A stretch of DNA of 42,080 nucleotides from Oscillospiraceae bacterium (GCA_017540945.1 JAFYAB010000006.1:1-42080), one strand, 5' to 3'. Numbered from the stretch's first letter, positions 1 through 8,751 are shown. Numbers and translations are program-made. Notes: generated by a model from the sequence alone, not told the origin.

Positions 1-404
1 ATCGTGACCCGTTCCGTTATGACTTCCGCGTGCATTTCGTCGCACCAGCGGTCCCATTTTTCGCCGTACTCTGCCTCGGAAACCACGCGCTGCAGCAGAT
101 CCGCCGGGGAGCAGACGCCGCGGCGTCTGCACTCGGCCACGCATTTCCGGTACATATCCCAGTCCAGTTCGTCCTCGTCCCGGACCAGCGGCAGCTCGTC
201 CAGCCCCGCCAGGAGCGCCGCGACGGCGCGGGTGTGCCCGTCCGTCATGACGGGAAGCCCGTCCAGCAGCCTGACCGGGATCGGCTCAAAGCCGGAAAGC
301 TCCTCCGGGCGGAACCATTTGCGGATATCCCGCAGCTTTTTCTCGGATATGTAGAATTGCGACGGCTGCAGCTCGGTCAGCTTGAGATGTAGCGTGTTCT
401 GCAT
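1..404 (-). CDS. ParB/sulfiredoxin-like domain protein (partial, C-terminus outside window)
   Basis: The gene reads leftward and runs off the left edge; 134 codons are visible. The start is the ATG at 404-402, preceded on the minus strand by GGAGCAGAA, a good ribosome binding site. The visible part begins MQNTLHLKLTELQPSQFYIS and contains a stretch resembling the ParB N-terminal/sulfiredoxin fold: a PIPV strand, then LLDGLPVMTDGHTRAVAAL, where a DGHTR motif replaces the usual DGxHR of ParB-like proteins. A charged stretch with DELDWDMYRKC and several Cys residues follows. Chromosomal ParB is unlikely because no parA or parS context is visible and the HTH part would lie outside. Proteins of this type are often hypothetical and sometimes carry a second domain downstream. 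The family assignment is tentative; that the frame is coding is fairly sure. Confidence 0.6.
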   Translation of the reverse strand, partial: MQNTLHLKLTELQPSQFYISEKKLRDIRKWFRPEELSGFEPIPVRLLDGLPVMTDGHTRAVAALLAGLDELPLVRDEDELDWDMYRKCVAECRRRGVCSPADLLQRVVSEAEYGEKWDRWCDEMHAEVITERVT

Positions 405-543
405 TTCTGCTCCTTCATTCTGTATGGAACGGCCCCGCCCCTTGAAGCGAGAATCAGGAGCTCAGGAGGGACGGGGGACGACCGGCCGCGGGGAGGGGAG
501 TGTCCGCGGCTGCGCGACACGACGCGAAGCGGACGAGGAACGC

Positions 544-2010
544 TTATTCCAGCACCGTGATGCGGCCGTCCACCCGGGCGTCCAGAGCCTCGTTGGTGAC
601 GAAGTATTCCTCGATGATGTTGTTCTGGGAGGTGGCCACCACCTTCGGGCGCATGTTGCGCCTGACCTCCTCCAGCGGCACGCCGAAGAAGGCGTCGAAG
701 TTGTTGAAGTGGTAATCCTGCAGGCCCAGGCGGATGTGCATGTCGTCCCTCACGGGCTCGCCCCGGAAGGTCAGAGACTCAATGGTATGGGTGGATTTGC
801 GATAGGTCAGACGCAGCGCCGAGGAGAACTGATAGAATTCCGTCTCGCCCACCCAGGCCTCGTCCCGCATCAGATGCTGGCAGATTCGCCGCAGCTGGGC
901 TCCGGTGACCTCTACCATGTAGATGGGGCCGTCGAAGGGCGTGTTTTCGATCATGTCCTGGTATTCGATCACCGGCCCCAGCTCCTTCTTGCGGATGCTG
1001 CCGGAGCCAAAGAGCATCACGTCGTAACTGGCCTCCCAGGCCATGACGTCGGCGTAGAGATTGCCCATTTCGGTCTCCTGCTCGCGGCTGGGATGGGTGA
1101 GCTTCCGGGCCCAGCGGGTCACGACCCGCTTGTACTTGCTGTCGGTCTGGGTGCGGTAGCTGTCGATCAGCTCGGCCATGAGCTCGTCCGTCGGAGCGGT
1201 GTCCTCGTTGATGGGGACGCAGCGCCATTTGAATTCCTCGACCCGCTTCTCCTCCTGGTCGTACTGGATCTCGATCTGACCGATCACGCTGGTCCCCGTT
1301 CCGGCCTGGACGATGGGCACCCCGTTGACGATCTCGGGCTTCTCCATGAAGGTGTGGGAGTGGCCGCCGATGATCAGGTTGACGCCCCAGTCCGGGTCCA
1401 GAAGACCGGCCAGCTTGAGGTCGTTCTCCAGGCCGATGTGGGTGAGCAGCACCGTGAGATCCGTCCGCACGGTGCGGTAGTTGTCGCAGATGATGCCAAC
1501 CTCCTTGGCCGCGGATTCCAGGTCGATGAAGCTGCCGATGATCTTCTCGCTCCGGGTGGAGGAGAGGACCTCGTCCGTGAGAATGCCGATGAACATCACC
1601 TTCATGCCGCCCACGTCGATGTTGACATAGGGCGTGAAGATCCGGGCGTTGTTCATGGTGACGAAGAGATTGGCGTTCACAATGGGGAAGCGGGCGCATT
1701 TTTCCAGGAACAGCAGATGGGCGAAGCCGTAGTCCACCTCGTGATTGCCGATGGTGGCCACGTCCGGGCGCAGATTGTTCATCAGGTCGATGGTGGACAG
1801 GCCCTGGTATTCGGAGTCGATCACCGAGCCCCGGAACATGTCGCCCGCGTTGGCGTAGATCACGTTTTGCTTTTCGCTGCGGATCTTTTTGACGTAGCCC
1901 GACAGACGGGCCAGACCGCCGGTTTCCTTGCCGTCTGTGAGCTTGGGCAGGAAATCCCCGTGCATATCGTTAGAGTGCAGGATCGTCAGTTTTTTGATGT
2001 TGTCAGACAT
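544..2010 (-). CDS. 5'-nucleotidase/metallophosphatase family protein
   Basis: This 488-residue protein belongs to the UshA/5'-nucleotidase family, which removes phosphate from nucleotides and related esters with a two-metal centre. The N-terminal metallophosphatase domain shows TILHSNDMHGDF (metal ligands Asp15 and His17), IGNHEVDYG, LLTHIG and IIGGHSHTF in the expected order. The C-terminal 5'-nucleotidase domain, from roughly residue 300, includes GNLYADVMAWEA and the PFDGPIYMVEVTG region. No signal peptide or sorting signal is present (the protein begins MSDNIKKLTILHSND), so it should be cytosolic, unlike the many exported family members. The start at 2010 has AAAAGGAGG upstream on the minus strand. 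It is transcribed away from glutaminase, so a nucleotide-salvage role is only inferred. Confidence 0.88.
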   Translation of the reverse strand: MSDNIKKLTILHSNDMHGDFLPKLTDGKETGGLARLSGYVKKIRSEKQNVIYANAGDMFRGSVIDSEYQGLSTIDLMNNLRPDVATIGNHEVDYGFAHLLFLEKCARFPIVNANLFVTMNNARIFTPYVNIDVGGMKVMFIGILTDEVLSSTRSEKIIGSFIDLESAAKEVGIICDNYRTVRTDLTVLLTHIGLENDLKLAGLLDPDWGVNLIIGGHSHTFMEKPEIVNGVPIVQAGTGTSVIGQIEIQYDQEEKRVEEFKWRCVPINEDTAPTDELMAELIDSYRTQTDSKYKRVVTRWARKLTHPSREQETEMGNLYADVMAWEASYDVMLFGSGSIRKKELGPVIEYQDMIENTPFDGPIYMVEVTGAQLRRICQHLMRDEAWVGETEFYQFSSALRLTYRKSTHTIESLTFRGEPVRDDMHIRLGLQDYHFNNFDAFFGVPLEEVRRNMRPKVVATSQNNIIEEYFVTNEALDARVDGRITVLE

Positions 2011-2092
2011 ATGGGCTCCTCCTTTTCATTCCCGCTCCGATCTTCCGCCGCAGACAGCCGCCGGCGCGCTTCGCGAGGGTCGCTTCCTGACC

Positions 2093-2102
2093 ATTATATC
2101 AT
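2093..2102 (-). promoter_or_regulatory. Extended -10 promoter for the 5'-nucleotidase gene
   Basis: On the minus strand the sequence reads TATGATATAATGG: a perfect TATAAT with a TGN extension. No good -35 hexamer lies 17 bases upstream. It is about 85 bases before the 5'-nucleotidase start and points toward it. Confidence 0.55.
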
Positions 2103-2223
2103 ACAAAGCCGGAGATTCATAGCTTTTTCTGCATTTATCCTGTTCTGAAATCCTGCGGAAGCGTGTTATCCCCGCGGACGCGGTTTTTTGGCGGGGGGAC
2201 AGAGGCGGGGCGGGATCATTTCC

Positions 2224-2252
2224 TTGACAAATCCGGGATCGAAAAATATAAT
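2224..2252 (+). promoter_or_regulatory. Consensus sigma-A promoter for glutaminase
   Basis: TTGACA at 2224-2229 and TATAAT at 2247-2252 are both perfect consensus hexamers with a 17-base spacer. The gene starts 75 bases further on. This is the best promoter match in the window and predicts strong basal transcription of glsA and possibly of the genes after it. Confidence 0.9.
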
Positions 2253-2326
2253 TATGACAGAAATCACTCGGTTTGCGGGCGGACGGGTCCTCCGAAGCCG
2301 GACCGAACGGAAAGAGGGAGCGCGTT

Positions 2327-3253
2327 ATGAAAGAAGAATGTCTGCGGGAGGTCATGGACCGGGCCATGGAGATCGGCAGGGAGAAGATCCCCTTGGGCAG
2401 CGTAGCCAGCTATATCCCCGAACTGAGCAAGGCCAGGCAGGACGCCCTCGGCCTGTGCATCGCCCTGCCGGACGGACGGGTCTTCAAATCGGGGGATACC
2501 AACATCCGATTTACGATCCAGTCCATCTCCAAGGTCATTTCCTTCTGCAAGGCGCTGGAGCTCCGGGGGGCCCAGGAGGTCTTCCGGCATGTGGGCATGG
2601 AGCCCTCGGGCGAGGCCTTCAACTCCATTGTGGAGCTGGACCTGCAGGCGAACCGACCCTTCAATCCCATGATCAACTCCGGGGCCATCGCCGTGGAGAG
2701 CACCATCATCGACTACGTCTCCTTTGAGGACATGATGGACTATGCCAGACTTCTCTGCAACGACAGCGGCATCACCATGAACCGCCAGGTCTATCACTCG
2801 GAGATGAATTCCTGCGACCGCAACCGGGCCATCGCCTATCTGCTGAAAAGCAAAGGGATCATTGACACCAACGTGGACAACAGCATCGAGCTCTATACCA
2901 AAATGTGCGCGCTGAACGTCACGGCGGAGTCCCTGGCGAACTTTGCCCTGCTGCTGGCCATGGGCGGCGTCAGCCCCTTCACGGGCCGGCGGCTGCTGGC
3001 GGAGGACACGGTCCGCACCGTGCTCTCCATCATGCTGACCTGCGGCATGTACGACGGCTCCGGCCGCTTCGCCGTGCAGGTGGGCGTGCCGACCAAGTCC
3101 GGCGTGGGCGGCGGCCTGATGGCTGCGGTTTACGGTCAGGCGGGCATCGGCATCTATGGACCCGCGCTCGACAGGCGCGGCAACTGTATCGCGGGCTGCG
3201 AGATGATGAAGCTCCTGTCCGGCGAGCTCGGCCTGCACATGTTCGCCGGCTGA
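2327..3253 (+). CDS. glsA: Glutaminase
   Basis: Hydrolyses glutamine to glutamate and ammonia. The 308-residue length is typical of the serine-dependent, beta-lactamase-fold glutaminases (YbaS/YbgJ type). The catalytic pair is visible as the SISK motif: Ser66 and Lys69, the positions used in this family. Other family motifs are YIPELSKA near the N-terminus, NPMINSGAIA in the middle and GVPTKSGVGGG near residue 255. The chosen ATG at 2327 has GAGGGAG upstream; an in-frame ATG at 2273 would overlap the promoter and adds a non-conserved extension. The AmmeMemoRadiSam genes follow after 83 bases with no clear terminator, so read-through into them is possible. Confidence 0.95.
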   Translation: MKEECLREVMDRAMEIGREKIPLGSVASYIPELSKARQDALGLCIALPDGRVFKSGDTNIRFTIQSISKVISFCKALELRGAQEVFRHVGMEPSGEAFNSIVELDLQANRPFNPMINSGAIAVESTIIDYVSFEDMMDYARLLCNDSGITMNRQVYHSEMNSCDRNRAIAYLLKSKGIIDTNVDNSIELYTKMCALNVTAESLANFALLLAMGGVSPFTGRRLLAEDTVRTVLSIMLTCGMYDGSGRFAVQVGVPTKSGVGGGLMAAVYGQAGIGIYGPALDRRGNCIAGCEMMKLLSGELGLHMFAG

Positions 3254-3336
3254 GCCGGAGCGAAAGGAATTGACGGAGCCTGCGACGCAGACCGAGGCCC
3301 CGTCCTGCACGGATTTCCATGAGAGGAGGCGATCCC

Positions 3337-4722
3337 ATGTCTGTCCTTGCCGGATTTATGGTCCCGCACCCGCCCATGATCGTCCCGGCGGTGGGTCGGG
3401 GCAGCGAAAAGCAGGTTTTGGAAACGATCCGGGCCTATGAGCGCGCGGCCGCTGAGATCGCGGCGCTATGCCCGGATACGCTGATCATCACCAGCCCCCA
3501 TTCCGTGATGTACGCGGACTACTTCCACATCTCCCCCGGCAGCGAAGCGAAGGGCTCCTTCCGGCAGTTCCGGGCGCCCGAGGTGAAGTTCGCGGAGCGC
3601 TACGACACGGAGCTCGTGGATCGGATCTGCGCGCTGGCCCAGGCGGAAACGCTCCCCGCGGGGACCCTCGGGGAGCGGGACCCGGCTCTGGACCACGGCA
3701 CCATGGTGCCGCTGTGGTTCATCCGGAGGCAATACGCCGGGGGAAAGCTGGTGCGGATCGGCTTGTCCGGCCTGCCCTTGACCGAGCACTACCGTCTCGG
3801 ACGGCTCATTGCCCGGGCCGTGGAGGAGCTGGGGCGGCGGGCAGTGCTGATTGCCAGCGGGGATCTCTCCCACAAGCTTCAAAGCTACGGTCCCTACGGC
3901 TTCGCCGAGGAGGGCCCGGAATACGATCGCCGGATCATGGACGTCTGCGGCAGGGCGGCCTTCGGCGAGCTCTTCGAGTTTGACGAGAGCTTCTGCGAAA
4001 AGGCCGCCGAATGCGGTCACCGCTCCTTCGTGATCCTGGCCGGGGCCTTTGACGGGCTCCGGGTACGGGCGGCGGCGCTGTCCCACCAGGACCGGACGGG
4101 CGTGGGCTACGGGATCTGCACGTTTTACCCCGAGGGCCCGGACCCGGAACGGCAGTTTTTGAAAAGCTATCAGGAGAAGACGGAGCGGGAATGCCGGGAG
4201 CGGGCGGAGAAGAGCGACGCATACGTCAGACTGGCCCGGGCCGCTGTGGAGGCATGGGTCCTGCGGAGGGAGCGGCTTCCTCTGCCGGAGGGCCTGCCGG
4301 CGGAGATGCTGACCCGGCGGGCGGGCGCCTTCGTCTCCCTCCACGCCCACGGCCGGCTGCGGGGCTGCATCGGGACCATCCAGGCCACCCGGAAAAACGT
4401 GGCGGAGGAGATCCTGCAGAACGCCGTCAGCGCCTGCTCCCGGGACCCGCGCTTTCCGCCGGTGCGCCCGGAGGAGCTGAACAGCCTGGAGCTCAGCGTG
4501 GACGTGCTGGGGGACCTGGAGCCCGTCGAGTCCCCGGCGCAGCTGGACGTGAAGCGCTATGGCGTCGTGGTCAGCCGCGGCTTCAAGCGGGGTCTGCTGC
4601 TGCCGAATCTGGACGGCGTGGACAGTGTGGAGGATCAGATCCGGATCGCGCGGCAAAAGGGCGGGATCGGAGAATCGGAGCCGTATAAGCTGGAGCGCTT
4701 CGAGGTTGTGCGGCATTTCTGA
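3337..4722 (+). CDS. AmmeMemoRadiSam system fusion protein (Memo domain plus AMMECR1 domain)
   Basis: A 461-residue two-domain protein. Residues 1 to about 270 form a Memo/class III extradiol dioxygenase-like (LigB-type) domain with VPHPPMIVPA, TSPHSVMYADYFH, LDHGTMVPL and ASGDLSHKL, which hold the conserved His and Asp residues of the metal site. Residues from about 285 form an AMMECR1 domain with the signature GAFVSLHAHGRLRGCIGT. The ATG at 3337 follows GAGAGGAGG; the in-frame ATG at 3319 sits inside that binding site and is rejected. In many bacteria and archaea these two domains co-occur with a radical SAM enzyme, here the next gene, 27 bases on. The biochemical role of the trio is not well defined; modification of a protein or RNA has been considered for it. 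The domain assignments are sure, the function is not. Confidence 0.92.
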   Translation: MSVLAGFMVPHPPMIVPAVGRGSEKQVLETIRAYERAAAEIAALCPDTLIITSPHSVMYADYFHISPGSEAKGSFRQFRAPEVKFAERYDTELVDRICALAQAETLPAGTLGERDPALDHGTMVPLWFIRRQYAGGKLVRIGLSGLPLTEHYRLGRLIARAVEELGRRAVLIASGDLSHKLQSYGPYGFAEEGPEYDRRIMDVCGRAAFGELFEFDESFCEKAAECGHRSFVILAGAFDGLRVRAAALSHQDRTGVGYGICTFYPEGPDPERQFLKSYQEKTERECRERAEKSDAYVRLARAAVEAWVLRRERLPLPEGLPAEMLTRRAGAFVSLHAHGRLRGCIGTIQATRKNVAEEILQNAVSACSRDPRFPPVRPEELNSLELSVDVLGDLEPVESPAQLDVKRYGVVVSRGFKRGLLLPNLDGVDSVEDQIRIARQKGGIGESEPYKLERFEVVRHF

Positions 4723-4749
4723 ACGAATCACAGCGGAGGGGGGATTCTG

Positions 4750-5607
4750 ATGGCGGAGTACGCGGAATGCGGCGTTTGCTTCCGGCGCTGTCGGCTCGCC
4801 GAGGGGCGGCTGGGCTTCTGCGGCGGCCGGATCGCGAGAAACGGCAAGGCGGAGGCGTACAACTACGGCAGGATCAGTTCGCTTGCCCTGGACCCCATCG
4901 AGAAAAAGCCCCTGGCGCGCTTTTTCCCCGGCAGCCGGATCCTCTCCGTCGGCAGCTTCGGCTGCAATCTGCGCTGCCCCTTCTGCCAGAATCACGAGAT
5001 CTCCTGGTCGGAGCAGGCCCGGCGCTTTGCCGAGACGGCGGAAACAATCAGCCCGGAAGAGCTGGTGGATCTCGCGCTGAGTACCCGGTCAAGGGGCAAC
5101 ATCGGCCTGGCCTTCACCTACAACGAGCCCCTCGTGGGCTGGGAGTTCGTGCGGGACACGGCCCGGCTGGCGAAGGCCGAGGGACTGAAAAACGTCATGG
5201 TCACCAACGGGACCGCCGCGCTGGCGGTCCTGGAGGAGCTGCGTCCGTATATCGACGCCATGAACATCGACCTGAAGGGCTTTCGCGACCGGTATTACAG
5301 GGACGTCCTGGGCGGCGATCGGGGCCAGGTCCTGGCCTTCATCCAGGAGGCGGTCAAAAGCTGTCATGTGGAGCTGACCACCCTGATCGTCCCGGGAGAG
5401 AACGACAGCGAGGAGGAGATGCGGGAGCTGTCTGAGTGGGTGAGCCGCCTGAAAAATCCAGACGGAGAAGACGTCCCGCTCCATATCTCCCGCTTTTTCC
5501 CGCGCTTCCACATGCGGGACCGGGACGCGACCGCGCGCGCGGCGGTCTATCGCCTGGCGGAGCTCGCCCGGGAGAAGCTCCGTTACGTGTACACGGGCAA
5601 CTGCTGA
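4750..5607 (+). CDS. amrS: AmmeMemoRadiSam system radical SAM enzyme
   Basis: A 285-residue radical SAM protein related to pyruvate formate-lyase activating enzymes. The cluster motif is CNLRCPFCQNHEIS (Cx3Cx2C) near residue 75. An additional Cys-rich N-terminus (CGVCFRRCRLAEGRLGFCGGR, split here into CGVCFRRC and LGFCGGR) is typical of this subfamily. TYNEPLVGWEF and LTTLIVPGENDS match the conserved SAM-binding and core-barrel segments. The start at 4750 is preceded by GGAGGGG. It follows the Memo-AMMECR1 gene by 27 bases and very likely works with it. A bidirectional terminator lies just downstream. Confidence 0.92.
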   Translation: MAEYAECGVCFRRCRLAEGRLGFCGGRIARNGKAEAYNYGRISSLALDPIEKKPLARFFPGSRILSVGSFGCNLRCPFCQNHEISWSEQARRFAETAETISPEELVDLALSTRSRGNIGLAFTYNEPLVGWEFVRDTARLAKAEGLKNVMVTNGTAALAVLEELRPYIDAMNIDLKGFRDRYYRDVLGGDRGQVLAFIQEAVKSCHVELTTLIVPGENDSEEEMRELSEWVSRLKNPDGEDVPLHISRFFPRFHMRDRDATARAAVYRLAELAREKLRYVYTGNC

Positions 5608-5640
5608 GGAAAGCGGCAGGACCCTTCTAAAACGCAGAAA

Positions 5641-5674
5641 AAACCTCTGGAAGCATTGTTTCCAGAGGCTTTTT
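5641..5674. terminator. Bidirectional terminator between amrS and the GH32 gene
   Basis: CCTCTGGAA at 5644-5652 pairs with TTCCAGAGG at 5660-5668, loop of seven bases. CTTTTT follows on the plus side and an A-rich run precedes it, so it can serve both converging genes. Confidence 0.85.
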
Positions 5675-5691
5675 GTCAGGGAAAAACCGGA

Positions 5692-7248
5692 TCAGCCCGG
5701 ATTTCCGTTCGCGGCGGCGATTTCGTATTTGCGGATTTCCGTAAACTCGGCCTTGCCGCCTTCGCTGAAGAAGACGATGCCAAGGTCCTCCGGATCGGGG
5801 TAGACGTTGGCGGTCATCACCGAACGGCCGCCGTTTACGAAGAGCTCCAGGGAGCTGACGTCCAGGAACAGCTCCAGATCGATCTCGTCCGTCCGGTCCA
5901 GCGGGCAGCGCCGAAGCTGCACGTCCTTTTCCGGGCCCTTGAGGAGGATGCCGGAACGGCTGCGGTCCAGCACCAGCTGCCCCGCCGCCCGGTCCACATA
6001 GAGCAGCGTCTCGTGCTCTGTCCCGCGGAAGAGACGGAGCCCGGCCCGCGTGGCTGTGCCGGGGCGCAGCCTGCAGCGCAGCTCCAGCACCGTGCCGGAG
6101 ATCCCGTCCACGGTCTCGTCCCCGTCTACGGACAGGTAATCGCGGCTTACCGGGGCGGAGCGGTAGTTTTCCAGCTCCCGGACGGGCCGCTGGATCAGCC
6201 GTCCGTCTGCGATCCGGAGCTCTCTGGGCAGGGTGTAGGTCCCCGCCCAGCCCTCGGCCTGGGTGGGATAGCTCCGATCCCACATCTCCTTCCAGGCGAT
6301 CATTACGATTCTGCCGTCCGGCAGCTTCAGGGTCTGGGCGGCGTAGAAATCGAAGCCGGCGTCCACTTCTCCGATGGTATCCACGCGGAAGCGTCCGGTC
6401 TCAAAATCCAGCTTGCCGAGCATATAGAGGCCGGAATGGATGTTTTGATACCGCGTCCCCATCTGCGGGAGATTCTGCGGGCTGGAGAGCAGGACCTCGC
6501 GGCCATCCAGCTCGAAGTAGTCCGGGCATTCGTAGACGCCGTGCAGGGCGTAGTATTCCGGAGAAAATTCCGGCTGGGGCTCCAGCAGATGACCCAGGTA
6601 TTCCCAGTGCTTGAGATCCCCGCTGCGGCAGAGACAGAGATTGCCCAGGCCGGGGTTTTCGCTCTCCGCGCCGGAGAGCGCCCCGGCGGATGGCGAGCGG
6701 AGCTCCTCGGGCACGGAGGGATTCCCGGTCATGGCCGCGGCCTTGGCCTTGTCCTCCGCCCCGTTCAGGAGGCGGATGCCCGCGATGAAATAATAGCGTC
6801 CGTCCTTTTCAAAGAGCCGGGGGTCCCGGAAATCCAGGGGAGAGACCTCGCCGGAGAGCATATCCGCCGTCAGGATCGGATTGTCCGGATCCTTTCGGAA
6901 GCTTACGCCGCCATCCTCCGAGACGGCCAGGCATTGCCGCTGCAGCGTGGGCTGGGCGGCGGTGTAGAGCAGCCAAAGCCTGCCGTCCTTTTCAATGGCG
7001 GAGCCGGAGCAGCAGCCGCAGATCACCTCATAGGCCTGGTCGGGACGCAGGGCGACCGGGAGGGGCTCCCAGCGGATCAGATCCTGGGAAACAAGGTGTC
7101 CCCAGTGCATGGTTCCCCACTGGGTCTTGAACGGATAGTGCTGAAAAAAGAGATGGGCTTTGCCGCCGTACCAGATCGTACCGTTGGGGTCGTTGGACCA
7201 GCCGCTTGGAACGGACGCGTGATATTGAGGCCGATAAGATTGTTTCAT
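5692..7248 (-). CDS. Glycoside hydrolase family 32 (sucrose-6-phosphate hydrolase or fructan hydrolase)
   Basis: This 518-residue enzyme hydrolyses beta-fructofuranosides such as sucrose, sucrose-6-phosphate or fructans. The GH32 motifs are clear: WSNDPNG with the nucleophile Asp20, FRDP (transition-state Asp), and YECPDYF with the catalytic acid Glu. A C-terminal beta-sandwich with LELFVNGG follows. No signal peptide is present, so it acts inside the cell. An Ala/Pro/Ser-rich insert of about 40 residues (PSVPEELRSPSAGALSG and flanks) interrupts the propeller after the RDP strand, where most relatives have a short loop. No sugar transporter lies next to it, so the substrate cannot be chosen between phosphorylated and free sucrose. 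The start at 7248 follows a GAGGG binding site. Confidence 0.9.
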   Translation of the reverse strand: MKQSYRPQYHASVPSGWSNDPNGTIWYGGKAHLFFQHYPFKTQWGTMHWGHLVSQDLIRWEPLPVALRPDQAYEVICGCCSGSAIEKDGRLWLLYTAAQPTLQRQCLAVSEDGGVSFRKDPDNPILTADMLSGEVSPLDFRDPRLFEKDGRYYFIAGIRLLNGAEDKAKAAAMTGNPSVPEELRSPSAGALSGAESENPGLGNLCLCRSGDLKHWEYLGHLLEPQPEFSPEYYALHGVYECPDYFELDGREVLLSSPQNLPQMGTRYQNIHSGLYMLGKLDFETGRFRVDTIGEVDAGFDFYAAQTLKLPDGRIVMIAWKEMWDRSYPTQAEGWAGTYTLPRELRIADGRLIQRPVRELENYRSAPVSRDYLSVDGDETVDGISGTVLELRCRLRPGTATRAGLRLFRGTEHETLLYVDRAAGQLVLDRSRSGILLKGPEKDVQLRRCPLDRTDEIDLELFLDVSSLELFVNGGRSVMTANVYPDPEDLGIVFFSEGGKAEFTEIRKYEIAAANGNPG

Positions 7249-7298
7249 AATTACCCTCTTGATGTGGTGTTGTGCAGGGATGACCGACTGACATCTGT

Positions 7299-7327
7299 AT
7301 TATAGTATACTTTGGCGAAAAAAGCAA
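7299..7327 (-). promoter_or_regulatory. Sigma-A promoter for the GH32 gene
   Basis: On the minus strand: TTGCTT (7327-7322), 17-base spacer, perfect TATAAT (7304-7299). It lies about 50 bases before the GH32 start and points toward it. Confidence 0.8.
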
Positions 7328-7419
7328 GTGGGGAGAAACGGCGGATCACTGCGTGATATTTTTTCGGTTTCGTGGCATCATAGTACCACACCATTCGCAG
7401 GATGCAAAGGAGGCCCGGC

Positions 7420-8721
7420 ATGAGAACCCTCGCATATACTGTAACCAATCCCGCCGGCATTCACGCCCGGATCGCCGCCCACCTGGCCCAGATCTGCGTG
7501 GAGCTCAGCTCCCAGATCACCATCCGCTGCGGCGACAGGACCGCCAACGGCAACAACGCGCTCCAGATCATGGCCCTGAAGGCCAGACAGGGCGACGTGC
7601 TGGAGATTACCGCCAACGGCGGCGACGAGGAGGAGGCCCTGAACAAGGTCCTCACCGTCTTCCACCGCCGGCTGAAGCAGTACCAGGACGCCAACATCCT
7701 GAAGATCGCCTTCTTCGGCACCAAGGACTACGACCGGCTCTTCTTCGGCGCTCTGGCCCAGGACAAGGGCGAGGGCACCTACAACTGCGATATCGATTTC
7801 TTCTCCACCCGGCTGACCCCCGAGACCGCCTCCCTGGCCCGGGGCTACGACGCGGTGTGCATCTTCGTCAACGACGAGTGCCCCCGGGCCGCCGTGGAGC
7901 AGCTTCGGGACTGCGGCGTCCAGCTCATCCTCCTGCGCTGCGCCGGCTTCAACAACGTGGACCTGAAGGCGGCCGCGGAATGCGGCATCACCGTCGCCCG
8001 GGTCCCGGCCTATTCCCCTTACGCGGTGGCGGAGCACGCCATGTCCATTCTGATGACCGCCAACCGCCGTCTCCACAAGGCCTACAACAAGGTCCGGGAG
8101 AACAACTTTGCCCTCAGCGGCCTCATGGGCGTGGATCTGCACAACAAGGTGGCCGGCATCATGGGCACCGGCAAGATCGGCCAGTGCATGGCCAACATCT
8201 GCAAGGGCTACGGCATGACGGTGCTGGGCTGGGACGCCTACCCCAACAGGGCTCTGGAGGAATCGGGTCTGCTGACCTACGTCTCCAAGGAGGAGCTTTT
8301 CCAGCGGGCGGACCTGATCTCCCTCCACGCGCCGCTGATCATGGGCGAGGGGGGCACCTACCACCTGATCGACGCCGCGGCCATTGAGAAGATGAAGGAG
8401 AGCGTCATGCTGGTGAACACCGCCCGGGGCGGCCTGGTGGACACCGAGGCGCTGATCGCGGCCCTGAAGCGGGGCAAGTTCCACGCGGTGGCCCTGGACG
8501 TCTACGAGGGGGAGGACGCCAACGTCTACACCGACCACTCCGACGACTATATGGACAACGACATCACAGCCCGGCTGCAAATGTTCCCGAACATAGTTCT
8601 GACTTCCCACCAGGCCTTCTTCACCCGGGAGGCTTTACAGGCCATTGCCGCGGTGACCCTGGAGAACGCCCGCAACTTCAACGAGGGCAAGCCCCTGGGC
8701 GCGGCGGAATGCAAGGCATAA
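7420..8721 (+). CDS. HPr-domain/D-lactate dehydrogenase fusion
   Basis: A 433-residue protein joining two known modules. Residues 1 to about 90 are HPr-like: NPAGIHARIAAHLAQ places a histidine exactly at position 15, the phosphorylated residue of HPr, while the regulatory Ser46 position is Asn46 (in GNNALQIMALKARQG). Residues from about 95 form a D-2-hydroxyacid dehydrogenase very like D-lactate dehydrogenase (FFGTKDYDR, LRCAGFNNVDLKAA, NAD motif GTGKIG). The catalytic set Arg about 335 (TARGG), Glu about 363 (DVYEGED) and His about 396 (SHQAF) is complete, so reduction of pyruvate to D-lactate is expected. The ATG at 7420 follows AAAGGAGG; the ATG at 7402 lies before that site. Regulation by PTS phosphorylation is an inference. 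Confidence 0.9.
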   Translation: MRTLAYTVTNPAGIHARIAAHLAQICVELSSQITIRCGDRTANGNNALQIMALKARQGDVLEITANGGDEEEALNKVLTVFHRRLKQYQDANILKIAFFGTKDYDRLFFGALAQDKGEGTYNCDIDFFSTRLTPETASLARGYDAVCIFVNDECPRAAVEQLRDCGVQLILLRCAGFNNVDLKAAAECGITVARVPAYSPYAVAEHAMSILMTANRRLHKAYNKVRENNFALSGLMGVDLHNKVAGIMGTGKIGQCMANICKGYGMTVLGWDAYPNRALEESGLLTYVSKEELFQRADLISLHAPLIMGEGGTYHLIDAAAIEKMKESVMLVNTARGGLVDTEALIAALKRGKFHAVALDVYEGEDANVYTDHSDDYMDNDITARLQMFPNIVLTSHQAFFTREALQAIAAVTLENARNFNEGKPLGAAECKA

Positions 8722-8751
8722 TCCCTGCGTCAATCATACTGTGCTCCAATA

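Noticed and set aside
382..2148. Long plus-strand open frame (588 codons) opposite the 5'-nucleotidase gene
   Set aside because: It is the antisense shadow of a gene with clear metallophosphatase motifs, and its protein is rich in His, Val and Asp without domain features.
2264..3310. Minus-strand open frame of 348 codons over glutaminase
   Set aside because: Shadow of the glsA coding sequence in a GC-rich genome; no ribosome binding site and no family features.
7372..7400. Promoter for the HPr-lactate dehydrogenase gene
   Set aside because: Only weak hexamers are present (CATAGT-like -10); not good enough to call.
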